Source of the DNA: Nitrosomonas sp.
GTDB lineage: Bacteria; Pseudomonadota; Gammaproteobacteria; Burkholderiales; Nitrosomonadaceae
Assembly (NCBI RefSeq): GCF_019752095.1
Contig: NZ_JAIEMO010000009.1
Coordinates: 62,001 to 126,000, forward strand
Direction of reading: 5' to 3'
Length of the DNA: 64,000 nt
How positions within the stretch are numbered: the stretch's first letter is position 1; every line of letters begins with the position of its first letter. This document shows positions 46,445 through 54,582 of the stretch, one piece after another. Both the position numbers and the translations under genes were made by a program. The notes beneath the pieces are model-generated. The model was not told the DNA's origin and ran no database searches. It was given only the letters and a program-made list of their open reading frames with translations.

Positions 46445-47242
46445 TTAGGCTGCCAGGATACGCGAAATATTTTGCTTGAGTGTATCTGGGTAGAAGGGTT
46501 TTATGATAAAACCTACAGCTCCTGCGCTAGTAGCTTGTTTAAATAATTCACGGCTAGCTAAGGCTGTGATCATCACGATCTTTGTTGCATCATTTTGACT
46601 CTTGATGATTTTCAAGGCTTCTAATCCATCCATCATTGGCATTTCAAAATCTATGCATGCAATGTCAGGTTTGTGTTCTGCTACCAGTTCGGTGGCTTGC
46701 ATGCCATCATAGGCTTCCCCGATTACTTCAATTCCCATTTGTGTCAGAATTGCTATCAACAGTCGTCGCATTACCAGACTATCATCGGCAATAACTGCCT
46801 TTGCGTGATAAGTACCATTCTCGAATAAACATTGCTCTTCAGTCAGGATGAGTAGCTGTTTTTTTGCATGGGTCACTTCTTGCAGTACATCAAAGATCTT
46901 CTTCTGAGAGAATGGCTTATAGATAAATCCATCAACACCCAACATGGCTGCAACCTGTTTCAGCATGGCATCTTCACTGCCGGTAATCATTACCACGAGG
47001 AGGTCTGGATATACAGCGCGAATCTCACCCAAAAGATGCATGCCATCTTTATTGGGCAATAAGTGGTCAAGACAGACGACATCTGGATCAAGCTTCTCGA
47101 TTGCGGGAAGAAGTTTTTCACCACTATTAAGTTCTCCTACAACTAGATATTCATTGCTGTTTAGCATCGCTCGTAGCGTAGTGCGCATGACTACACAATC
47201 GTCGACGATAAGAACTCTAGTTCTTTTGTATAATTGATTCAT
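46445..47242 (-). CDS. dual-receiver response regulator
   Basis: The 265-residue product consists of two CheY-like receiver domains joined by a short linker and nothing else. REC1 (about 8-125) has VDD, phosphoacceptor Asp in VVCLDHLLPN (about 60), and Lys in IYKPF. REC2 (about 143-263) has ADDS, Asp in IACIDFEMP and Lys in IIKPF. Both keep all active-site residues. With no output domain it may act by protein contact or as a phosphorelay sink. An upstream TTG start (47305) is less likely than the ATG at 47242. No kinase gene is adjacent. Confidence 0.9.
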   Translation of the reverse strand: MNQLYKRTRVLIVDDCVVMRTTLRAMLNSNEYLVVGELNSGEKLLPAIEKLDPDVVCLDHLLPNKDGMHLLGEIRAVYPDLLVVMITGSEDAMLKQVAAMLGVDGFIYKPFSQKKIFDVLQEVTHAKKQLLILTEEQCLFENGTYHAKAVIADDSLVMRRLLIAILTQMGIEVIGEAYDGMQATELVAEHKPDIACIDFEMPMMDGLEALKIIKSQNDATKIVMITALASRELFKQATSAGAVGFIIKPFYPDTLKQNISRILAA

Positions 47243-47926
47243 GTTGGTTATCTTATTTATAACATAGGAGACTTTTTCAAAAGTGTACTTTTTAATTCTC
47301 AACACACTGTATTGAATGAATAAAAATATCCAGAATTAGGGTTTTGCAAAGGTCTCCATAGTTCTTAACAAGAAAATTGTTGTAATCATTCTGGAATAGA
47401 TTAAATGACATGCATGGGGAGACTTATTCTAAGTTTCCATAATGAAACAATTGCTGAGTAATTTTGTGTAAGTGACTAATATGTTTAATTAATAAATATT
47501 GCGGCATAATAACGAAAAAGTATAGCAAATATGGTGCTTTATGTGTAGGAATATTCCTATATTTTATGGGAGATATTGACATTGAGATAAAGAGGATTCC
47601 TGCCAACCTTCCTGTTAGCAAAACAAATGACTAGAAAGGCGTAAGGTTCAGGTAACGGAGGAGTGGAACATAGATACAGATGAGTTTTGGTTTAATAGAG
47701 CTCATTATCTGAAGATAGGTAGCGTGTTGCTGAAGAATTACGCATTGATGATTGAATGCAATTACGACTGAGCCTAAGGGTTTATACAGCGTGAGCTATT
47801 GAACGTGAGTTTCATCGGTGAGCAGAAGTTGTCGTTAGTAGCTTTCTGAAAATTAAATTTGACTCCTTGGTTTTGCTATTATTATCCCTCTGGTGTCTTT
47901 TTATTATTTGCTTGATTCCCAACAGA
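47243..47926. other. long intergenic region with a palindrome and a coding-like fragment
   Basis: About 680 bases lack an intact gene. TAGGAATATTCCTA at 47546-47559 is a perfect 14-bp palindrome. Between 47631 and 47771 a plus-strand frame reads coherently (EEWNIDTDEFWFNRAHYL, then KIGSVLLKNYALMIECNYD) but has no start codon, suggesting a decayed gene end. The rest is AT-rich and unremarkable. Confidence 0.45.
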
Positions 47927-48571
47927 TCATTTAAAAGCGCCAATTTGTGGTGGTGAGATCAGATCGGTCCTCTTAAATGTAAATAGAAGAAACACGGTAT
48001 AATCGTTGTAATGCGTTTCAGCAAAAAATGGTGCGCTCGATTTAACAAATCGATTTGATGGTAATTCATAAATGTCAAAGTACAATTTTACAAATCCTGT
48101 TTGGTATTGCGCTTTAAAAAGCGCTAACTCGGGAGTGGAAAAAGGAATGATCGCGCTCTGGATTGGTGGTAAGCCAAAAAAGGTTTCCCCGAACTCGGTC
48201 CCCAAAGAACTCACAATTACACTAATACGATGTGTGGCCTTATCAATATCACCCTGCACATGATATCCCTCTTCTCCAAACCAACCAGCCATGACATTGT
48301 AGCCCTGCTTTCCCAACCAACCAGCCATAATTTGACGTACGATCTTTTGGTCTTCGCTAACCCCAGAAGTATCAAGTACGACACTCGCTCCATGAGGAAT
48401 CGGTAATGGGCTTTCGAGCTGTTCAGGAAGGCTTTTTATTACCACATCACTCAACAATAATTGCTCAATTGCTGACCTGGCAGACGAAGTTGGTTTGTGC
48501 ATCGTTGAGCATGCTGACAAAATTCCTAGTGTAACTAAGCTTAAAGTTAAGGTTCGTATTATCTTAAACAT
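47927..48571 (-). CDS. hypothetical lipoprotein with internal 12-residue tandem repeat
   Basis: The 214-residue precursor has a lipoprotein signal (about 1-20, ending LGILSAC with Cys as the lipidated residue). A mixed alpha/beta domain follows that I do not recognise. IMAGWLGKQGYN and VMAGWFGEEGYH are consecutive copies of one 12-residue unit (about 80-103). The C-terminus is beta-rich (FVKLYFDIYELPSNRFVKSS). The frame is open to 48679, but 48571 gives the clean signal. An envelope location is safe; function is unknown. Confidence 0.75.
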   Translation of the reverse strand: MFKIIRTLTLSLVTLGILSACSTMHKPTSSARSAIEQLLLSDVVIKSLPEQLESPLPIPHGASVVLDTSGVSEDQKIVRQIMAGWLGKQGYNVMAGWFGEEGYHVQGDIDKATHRISVIVSSLGTEFGETFFGLPPIQSAIIPFSTPELALFKAQYQTGFVKLYFDIYELPSNRFVKSSAPFFAETHYNDYTVFLLFTFKRTDLISPPQIGAFK

Positions 48572-49051
48572 CAATCTTTTATGACCCCGTGTTTTTATAA
48601 TGGCAGAAGAGAAGTAGTAATATCCTCCATTATTTATAGTGTAACATGCCTTGAAATCCGCACTGGGTAAAGAGGGCATATCAAACAGGATTTAATGATA
48701 AAATAGATTTATTAATCAATGTATTGTGTTTATAGTCTTTCGTATTCCACGTCTCCTACCTTACCCATAAAAATAATTCAAAGAATTAAGCCTCTAACTA
48801 TGCCGGGAGGAAGTGGAGCTTCACGGGCGAGCACTTTTGGGCACGTGGGTCTTTTGTTTCGATGGTTGAGCTAGATGAAAACATTATTTGAGCATCCGTA
48901 ACCAGGAGAAAGAAGATGCGAGGTATAACAAAAATGAAGCTAAAGATGGGGTAAGTCGCCCAAGGCGATCATTATTACAAGCCACCGGATTTGTCAGTGG
49001 TATTTTTTTACTCTAAACTTGTTTTTCCCTGCGACAAGTCCATGGTGTTGT
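48572..49051. other. intergenic region containing a gene remnant
   Basis: Nothing intact is seen in 48572-48900. From 48901 a ribosome site and a broken signal-peptide gene are present (listed separately). Confidence 0.5.
48916..49016 (+). pseudogene. remnant of a Tat-signal secreted protein
   Basis: AGGAG at 48904-48908 precedes ATG at 48916 (MRGITK). A shift of one base near 48933 leads into NEAKDGVSRPRRSLLQATG and FVSGIFLL, then a stop at 49014-49016. The twin-arginine start of the second part (RRSLLQ) with a hydrophobic run is a typical Tat signal, and nothing follows it. The gene appears frameshifted and truncated. The original product cannot be named. Confidence 0.4.
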
Positions 49052-49936
49052 TTATTCCTTATCTTTCAACCAACTTTCCCGAATACCTCTTGCTTGCGAA
49101 AAAGACTTCTCCAGCGCGCTACCATCATGTCTTTTTAACATTTCCCGCAATTTATTCAGCTCTTCCTGATATGTATCAATCTGCCCAAGTAAGGTTGCGT
49201 GATTTGCTAAACAGATATCGCGCCACATTTCCGGGGAACTGCTAGCGATGCGGGTGAAGTCACGGAAACCGCTGCCTGCGAAACGAAGCATATTTTCAGG
49301 TTGATTAGTGCTGTTGAGGTGATTCATTAACGTGAAAGCGAGAATATGTGGTAAATGGCTAGTTGCGGCGAGAACTTGATCGTGTTCATCGGCAGGCATC
49401 AGCGAGACTTGTGCGCCGCAGGCTTGCCATAATTGCTCGACTCGTGCGACAGCGTCGGTGCTGGTTTCCGGTAGAGGAGTGAGGATGACATGTTTGTTAA
49501 GATACAAATCAGGTTGCGCGGCTTTTACACCGCTTTGTTCGGCGCCGGCGATCGGGTGGCCAGGGACAAAATGATGCCGACTTTGCATCGAAAGATAGTG
49601 GCGTGCTGCAGCCATCACATCCTGTTTGGTGCTGCCGGCGTCGGTAACGATGGTATTGGCGTGCAAATGTGGAGCGATTCTCTCCATGATGTACCTGGTT
49701 TGACCCACCGGCATCGCAAGGAATACCAAATCTGCATTGTGCAGAGCCGAAGCGATATCACTTGCGATTTCATCAATCACGCCGAGCTCAATGGCGCATT
49801 GCATGTTTTGTTGGCTGCGGCCAACGCCGACAATATGTTTGGTCAGGCCGGCGTTGCGTAAGGCCTGTGCAAATGATCCACCGATCAGGCCAACGCCGAT
49901 AATAACCAGCTTATTGAGTGTTGCGATATTTGTCAT
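49052..49936 (-). CDS. tyrA: prephenate dehydrogenase (tyrosine synthesis)
   Basis: The 294-residue enzyme oxidatively decarboxylates prephenate to 4-hydroxyphenylpyruvate. An N-terminal Rossmann motif IGVGLIGGSFAQAL (residues about 13-26) binds NAD. VFLAMPVGQ, DAGSTKQDV, and the catalytic His in HFVPGHPIAGAEQSG (about 126-140) are clear. It is a monofunctional form without chorismate mutase, which is in pheA nearby. It is the last gene of the six-gene operon, 26 bases after hisC. Confidence 0.95.
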   Translation of the reverse strand: MTNIATLNKLVIIGVGLIGGSFAQALRNAGLTKHIVGVGRSQQNMQCAIELGVIDEIASDIASALHNADLVFLAMPVGQTRYIMERIAPHLHANTIVTDAGSTKQDVMAAARHYLSMQSRHHFVPGHPIAGAEQSGVKAAQPDLYLNKHVILTPLPETSTDAVARVEQLWQACGAQVSLMPADEHDQVLAATSHLPHILAFTLMNHLNSTNQPENMLRFAGSGFRDFTRIASSSPEMWRDICLANHATLLGQIDTYQEELNKLREMLKRHDGSALEKSFSQARGIRESWLKDKE

Positions 49937-49961
49937 TAGCAGCGCTCGATCGAGTTTTTGA

Positions 49962-51080
49962 TTAATTCAATTCGCTTAATGCCAGCTCCAGTGCTTCCAA
50001 GAATCGTTTGTTTTGCGATTCCAATCCAACGGTAACCCGGAGATGATTGGGCATTTCGTAAATACCGAGCGGGCGGACGATGATGCCTTGTTGCAGCAAC
50101 TTTTGATAAACCTCCAAGGTGTTGGATGCGTCACCCTTGACGCGAAAACTGATGAAATTGCCATACGAGGGAATGCATTCGATGCTCATTTTGCGAAAAC
50201 CATCTGTGAGTTGTAGCATGCCCGCACGATTTAGCGCATACGAACGCTGTACGAATTCGGCATCGTGTAATGCGGCCAAAGCACCTACCAAACCAATGCT
50301 GCTGACATTGAACGGCTGGCGTACGCGATTCATCAGGTTAGCAACATCCGGATGGGCCAGCCCGAATCCAACGCGTACACCGGCCAAGCCGTAAGCCTTA
50401 GAGAAAGTTCGTGTGATCAGCAAGTTGGAAAACCGTTTCAACCAGCTGATACTGTCCGGTTTGTTCGCCTCAGGTAAGTATTCGTAATAGGCTTCATCAA
50501 TAACGACTAATACATCACGGGAGACGCGCTCCATAAATCGGAATAGCTCATCTTCGCTGGATAAGGTGCCAGTCGGGTTATTCGGACTGGCGATGAATAC
50601 GATGCGTGTTTCCGGTGTGATGGCATCTAGCATCGCTGGCAAGTCATGACCATAATCACGGGCAGGAATCGATATGCCGTTGGCGCCGATCATCTGCACT
50701 ACCAGTGGATAAACGGCAAAAGCATGCTGTGAATAGACAGCAGCGGCGCCCGGTTTCAGAAACACACGTGCGGCCAAGTCTAAAACATCATTGGAACCAT
50801 TGCCCAGAATAATTTGTTCTGGATCAATTTCATAGCGTTTGGAAAGTGCGGCTTTCAATTCGTAGCCGCTGCCGTCCGGATAGAGCGCGACATCGTGCAA
50901 CGCGTTTATTATCGCATCTAATGCGAGCGGGCTGGTTCCCAGCGGATTCTCGTTGGAAGCCAGCTTGATTACACGCGCTTCATCCAGCCCCATTTCTCGT
51001 GCCAGTTCGGAAATGGGCTTGCCCGGCTGATAGGGTTGGATAGAACGGATGTATTCCGGAGCAAAGTCACAAAGATTCAT
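49962..51080 (-). CDS. hisC: histidinol-phosphate aminotransferase (or aromatic aminotransferase)
   Basis: The 372-residue PLP enzyme of aminotransferase class I/II has LASNENPLG (about 40-48), [11 protein letters not shown] (about 155-165), VIDEAYYEY, and the PLP-binding Lys in [16 protein letters not shown] (about 222-237). It is placed between pheA and tyrA, the last steps to phenylpyruvate and 4-hydroxyphenylpyruvate. It may therefore transaminate these as well as, or instead of, imidazole acetol phosphate. Sequence alone does not decide. Confidence 0.92.
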   Translation of the reverse strand: MNLCDFAPEYIRSIQPYQPGKPISELAREMGLDEARVIKLASNENPLGTSPLALDAIINALHDVALYPDGSGYELKAALSKRYEIDPEQIILGNGSNDVLDLAARVFLKPGAAAVYSQHAFAVYPLVVQMIGANGISIPARDYGHDLPAMLDAITPETRIVFIASPNNPTGTLSSEDELFRFMERVSRDVLVVIDEAYYEYLPEANKPDSISWLKRFSNLLITRTFSKAYGLAGVRVGFGLAHPDVANLMNRVRQPFNVSSIGLVGALAALHDAEFVQRSYALNRAGMLQLTDGFRKMSIECIPSYGNFISFRVKGDASNTLEVYQKLLQQGIIVRPLGIYEMPNHLRVTVGLESQNKRFLEALELALSELN

Positions 51081-51158
51081 AAGATTAAGTGTGTTATTGA
51101 GTAAAAATATCGGGTGCCGAGTAATTCAATCGCGTGACTACGAGGTGATGGTAAGTCG

Positions 51159-52229
51159 TTACGTCGCCGGATACGATCCCAGGATTTTCAGAAAAGCTGC
51201 TTTGTTGCGTAATTCTACCAGCGCAGCAGCCACGTTTTGATCTTGCTGGTGTCCTTCAATATCCACAAAAAAAACATATTGCCACAGACCTGCGCGCGAT
51301 GGGCGCGATTCCAAACGGCTCATACTGACACCATATTGCGCCAGCGGCTCAAGCAATTTATAGATTGCCCCAGAATGATTGTTGGTTGACATGATGAGAG
51401 AGGTTTTATCTTTTCCTGAAACATCTACCATCTGCTTACCAATAACTAGAAAGCGCGTAGTATTTTTCGGATCATCTTCGATGTTTTCAGCGCAGATGGA
51501 AAGTCCGAACAATTCGGCTGCTCTCTTGCTTGCTATCGCCGCACCATGCTCGTCTGCTGCTGCCTGTCGGGCTGCATCGGCATTGCTGGCGGAGGTGACA
51601 AAAGCAATATCGGAAATTTGTGGTAAATTGATTCTTAGCCACTGATGACATTGTGCGAAAGACTGCGGGTGAGTATAGATTTTTTTGATGTGCGATAACC
51701 CGGCTTGCTGTGCCATGAGAAATTGATGGATAGCTAGTTGGATTTCGCCACAAATGATCAGCGAGGTTTGCAGCAATAAATCCATGGTTCTGCTAACTGC
51801 GCCCTCGGTAGAGTTCTCCACTGGCACCACCCCATAATTAGCTGTATCCGATTCCACAGCACGAAATACTTCATCGATAGAATCGCACGCTAGGGTTGTA
51901 ATGGCATTGCCAAAACGTTTTAGTGCTGCATCTTCAGAGAAAGTGCCGCTAGGCCCTAGATAAGCTACGCTCATTGGCTTTTCCAATGCACGGCATACCG
52001 ACATGATTTCGATGAACAGTTGTTTGATTTGTTTGTTGCTGATGGGGCCGCGATTTTGCTCCTGCATGCGTGTCAGTATTTGCGCTTCACGTTCAGGGCG
52101 ATAAATAATGCCGCTCTTTTTAATCTTGCCGATTTGCTGTGCCAGTTCGGCACGTTTGCTCACCCGTTGAAGCAGTTCATTGTCAATGGCGTCAATCTGG
52201 TCGCGTAAATTTTTGAGTTCTTCTGACAT
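51159..52229 (-). CDS. pheA: bifunctional chorismate mutase/prephenate dehydratase (P-protein)
   Basis: The 356-residue P-protein has an AroQ chorismate mutase domain (about 1-85, RDQIDAIDNELLQRVSKRAELA). A prephenate dehydratase domain follows (about 93-275, VAYLGPSGTFSEDAALKRFG, GVVPVENSTEGAV). A C-terminal ACT domain senses phenylalanine (about 280-355, SRLESRPSRAGLWQYVFFVD). It makes phenylpyruvate from chorismate in two steps. It is 40 bases after serA. Confidence 0.97.
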   Translation of the reverse strand: MSEELKNLRDQIDAIDNELLQRVSKRAELAQQIGKIKKSGIIYRPEREAQILTRMQEQNRGPISNKQIKQLFIEIMSVCRALEKPMSVAYLGPSGTFSEDAALKRFGNAITTLACDSIDEVFRAVESDTANYGVVPVENSTEGAVSRTMDLLLQTSLIICGEIQLAIHQFLMAQQAGLSHIKKIYTHPQSFAQCHQWLRINLPQISDIAFVTSASNADAARQAAADEHGAAIASKRAAELFGLSICAENIEDDPKNTTRFLVIGKQMVDVSGKDKTSLIMSTNNHSGAIYKLLEPLAQYGVSMSRLESRPSRAGLWQYVFFVDIEGHQQDQNVAAALVELRNKAAFLKILGSYPAT

Positions 52230-52269
52230 GAGCGGTGAGAATTTTAGCTGAACAATAAGGTATTGAAGT

Positions 52270-53466
52270 CTATTGAGTAAGTGGTAGATATCGCGCCATG
52301 AGCACGCCGGCTATGGCGGTGATTTCATCCAATGCTTGTTGTGGCACCGGGCTGTCGACATCGACCAGTGTGAAAGCCATTTCTCCTCGTGACTTGTTGA
52401 TCATGTTGTGGATATTTAATCCGGCCTTGGCCATGCTGGTGGATATTTGTCCCACAATATTGGGCACGTTGGCATTGGCAACTGCCACCCGATAAGGTGA
52501 TTCTCGCTCCATCTGTATATCGGGAAAATTGACCGTATGAGTGATGTTGCCGTTTTGCAGATAATCGATGAGTTGATCTGCAACCATAACGGCACAATTT
52601 TCTTCCGATTCCTGTGTTGATGCGCCAATATGCGGTAACGTAATGATCGATCTCTGATGTTGCAATTTCTGACTGGGAAAGTCACTGACATAAGTTTTGA
52701 TTTTGTTTGTTGCAATACCGGTCAGAACAGCTTCTTCATCGACAATCGCACTGCGCGAAAAATTTAATAGAACCACATTATGTTTCATTAACTTGATGCT
52801 TTTGTCATCGATCAGATGACGGGTGGAATCGAGCAGTGGAACATGCACGCTGATGAACTCGCTGTGGCGCAGGAGATTTTCTATGCTATTGGCTTTCTTG
52901 ACTTCGGCTGACAAGTTCCACGCTGAATCCACAGTAATTTGAGGATCATAACCGATTACTTTCATACCTAGCTTGAGCGCAGAATTGGCCACCAGCCGAC
53001 CGATTTCACCCAACCCAATGATACCGAGTGTGCGTCCGGGCAATTCAATGCCGGAAAAAAGCTTTTTTCCATCTTCAGCTTGTTTGTTCAACATCACATC
53101 ATCGCCTTGCAGATTCTCAACAAACTGCAACGCAGGCACCAGATTTCGCGCAGCCAAAAACAGGCTGGCTAAAACCAGTTCTTTAACTGCATTGGCATTC
53201 GCGCCAGGCGTATTAAACACGGGAATGCCACGGTTATTCATATCGGGTACCGGAATGTTGTTGGTACCGGCGCCGGCGCGGCCAATCGCTTTAACGCTGA
53301 CAGGGATATGCTGATTTAACATGTTATGCGAACGCACCAGAATTGCATCCGGCTCAGCAATATCGTTGCCAATCTGATAAGTTTCCGCCGGAAAGTGGCA
53401 CAATCCATGATGAGAAATCTGGTTGAGTGTGAGGATCTTGAAGGTATTATGTCGATGTTCAGGCAT
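52270..53466 (-). CDS. serA: D-3-phosphoglycerate dehydrogenase
   Basis: The 398-residue enzyme starts serine synthesis by oxidising 3-phosphoglycerate. It has the NAD-binding GIIGLGEIGRLVANSALKLG (about 148-167) and catalytic residues in NFSRSAIVDEEAV (Arg) and the LPHIGASTQESEENC region (His). A C-terminal ACT domain (about 325-398, VPNIVGQISTSMAKAGLNI) is where serine feedback acts in E. coli SerA. It overlaps serC by eight bases and is followed by pheA. Confidence 0.95.
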   Translation of the reverse strand: MPEHRHNTFKILTLNQISHHGLCHFPAETYQIGNDIAEPDAILVRSHNMLNQHIPVSVKAIGRAGAGTNNIPVPDMNNRGIPVFNTPGANANAVKELVLASLFLAARNLVPALQFVENLQGDDVMLNKQAEDGKKLFSGIELPGRTLGIIGLGEIGRLVANSALKLGMKVIGYDPQITVDSAWNLSAEVKKANSIENLLRHSEFISVHVPLLDSTRHLIDDKSIKLMKHNVVLLNFSRSAIVDEEAVLTGIATNKIKTYVSDFPSQKLQHQRSIITLPHIGASTQESEENCAVMVADQLIDYLQNGNITHTVNFPDIQMERESPYRVAVANANVPNIVGQISTSMAKAGLNIHNMINKSRGEMAFTLVDVDSPVPQQALDEITAIAGVLMARYLPLTQ

Positions 53467-54550
53467 GCTGATTGGCGAATTCTTTCATAAACGCAACTAA
53501 TTTTGCCACACCTTCAACCGGCATGGCATTGTATATTGATGCACGCATGCCACCTACCGAGCGATGGCCTTTCAATTGAATCAGACCATTGTTGCTGGTC
53601 TGCCTGAGAAATTTTTCGTCTAGTGCAGAATTCTTCAATGTGAAGGGAACATTCATCAGCGATCGATCTGCTTTGGCTACTGGGCAGTGATAAAAATCAT
53701 TGTCATCCAGCAAGTCATACAGCAAATTGGCCTTGGTAATATTAGTATTTTCCATTGCGACTAATCCGCCTTTATTTTTCAGCCATGTAAATACCAATCC
53801 GGTAATATACATGGCGTAAGTAGGTGGCGTGTTGTACATCGAGTCATTTTGCGCATGAATCTGATAATTGTATAGTGTTGGCGTGCCTGGTAGTGGTTTA
53901 CCTAATAAATCTTCGCGGACTACGACCAGTGTTAACCCAGCAGGCCCGAGGTTTTTTTGCGCACCTGCATAGATTAATCCAAACCGCGTGATATCCAACG
54001 GTCGTGACAAGATATCGGATGACATATCGACTACCAGTGGAATACCGTTGTGTGAATCAATTTCTGGTACCCAATGAAACTCGACACCTCCAATAGTCTC
54101 ATTGCTAGTGTAATGTATATAGGCTGCTTCAGGATCCAGTTGCCATTTATCTTGCGCGGGCACATAAGTGAAATTGGTGTCTGCCGAGGAAGCGGCGACG
54201 TTGATCGTGCAATAACGGTCAGCCTCTTCTATGGCTTTGGTTGACCATTGACCGGTATTAATATAGTCCGCTTTTATTTTGCCACGCAACAGATTCATTG
54301 GCACCATGGAGAATTGACTGGAAGCGCCGCCTTGTAGAAATAACACTTTGTAGTTTTCCGGAATGCCAATCAGTTCGCGGAAATCGCTTTCGGTTTTTGC
54401 GGCAATTGACATGAATTCCTTGCCTCGATGACTCATTTCCATCACGGACATGCCGCTACCGTGCCAATCTAACATTTCTTCACGTGCTTGCTGTAGTACT
54501 TCTTTGGGAAGAACTGCAGGGCCTGCACTAAAGTTATAGATCTGATCCAT
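53459..54550 (-). CDS. serC: phosphoserine aminotransferase
   Basis: The 363-residue PLP enzyme transaminates 3-phosphohydroxypyruvate in serine synthesis and also serves pyridoxine synthesis. The start MDQIYNFSAGPAVLPKEVL fits the family. The PLP Lys lies in IYAGAQKNLGPAGLTLVVV (about 191-209), and QLKGHRSVGGMRASIYNAM is near the C-terminus. A frame open to 54586 adds 12 residues that homology does not support and would overlap gyrA's stop. It lies directly after gyrA. Confidence 0.96.
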   Translation of the reverse strand: MDQIYNFSAGPAVLPKEVLQQAREEMLDWHGSGMSVMEMSHRGKEFMSIAAKTESDFRELIGIPENYKVLFLQGGASSQFSMVPMNLLRGKIKADYINTGQWSTKAIEEADRYCTINVAASSADTNFTYVPAQDKWQLDPEAAYIHYTSNETIGGVEFHWVPEIDSHNGIPLVVDMSSDILSRPLDITRFGLIYAGAQKNLGPAGLTLVVVREDLLGKPLPGTPTLYNYQIHAQNDSMYNTPPTYAMYITGLVFTWLKNKGGLVAMENTNITKANLLYDLLDDNDFYHCPVAKADRSLMNVPFTLKNSALDEKFLRQTSNNGLIQLKGHRSVGGMRASIYNAMPVEGVAKLVAFMKEFANQHA

Positions 54551-54582
54551 CGCGTTATTTGCGGTTAAGTTTTTGTGAGTTA

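Noticed and set aside
48991..49245. 84-codon plus-strand frame
   Set aside because: Most of it is antisense to tyrA.
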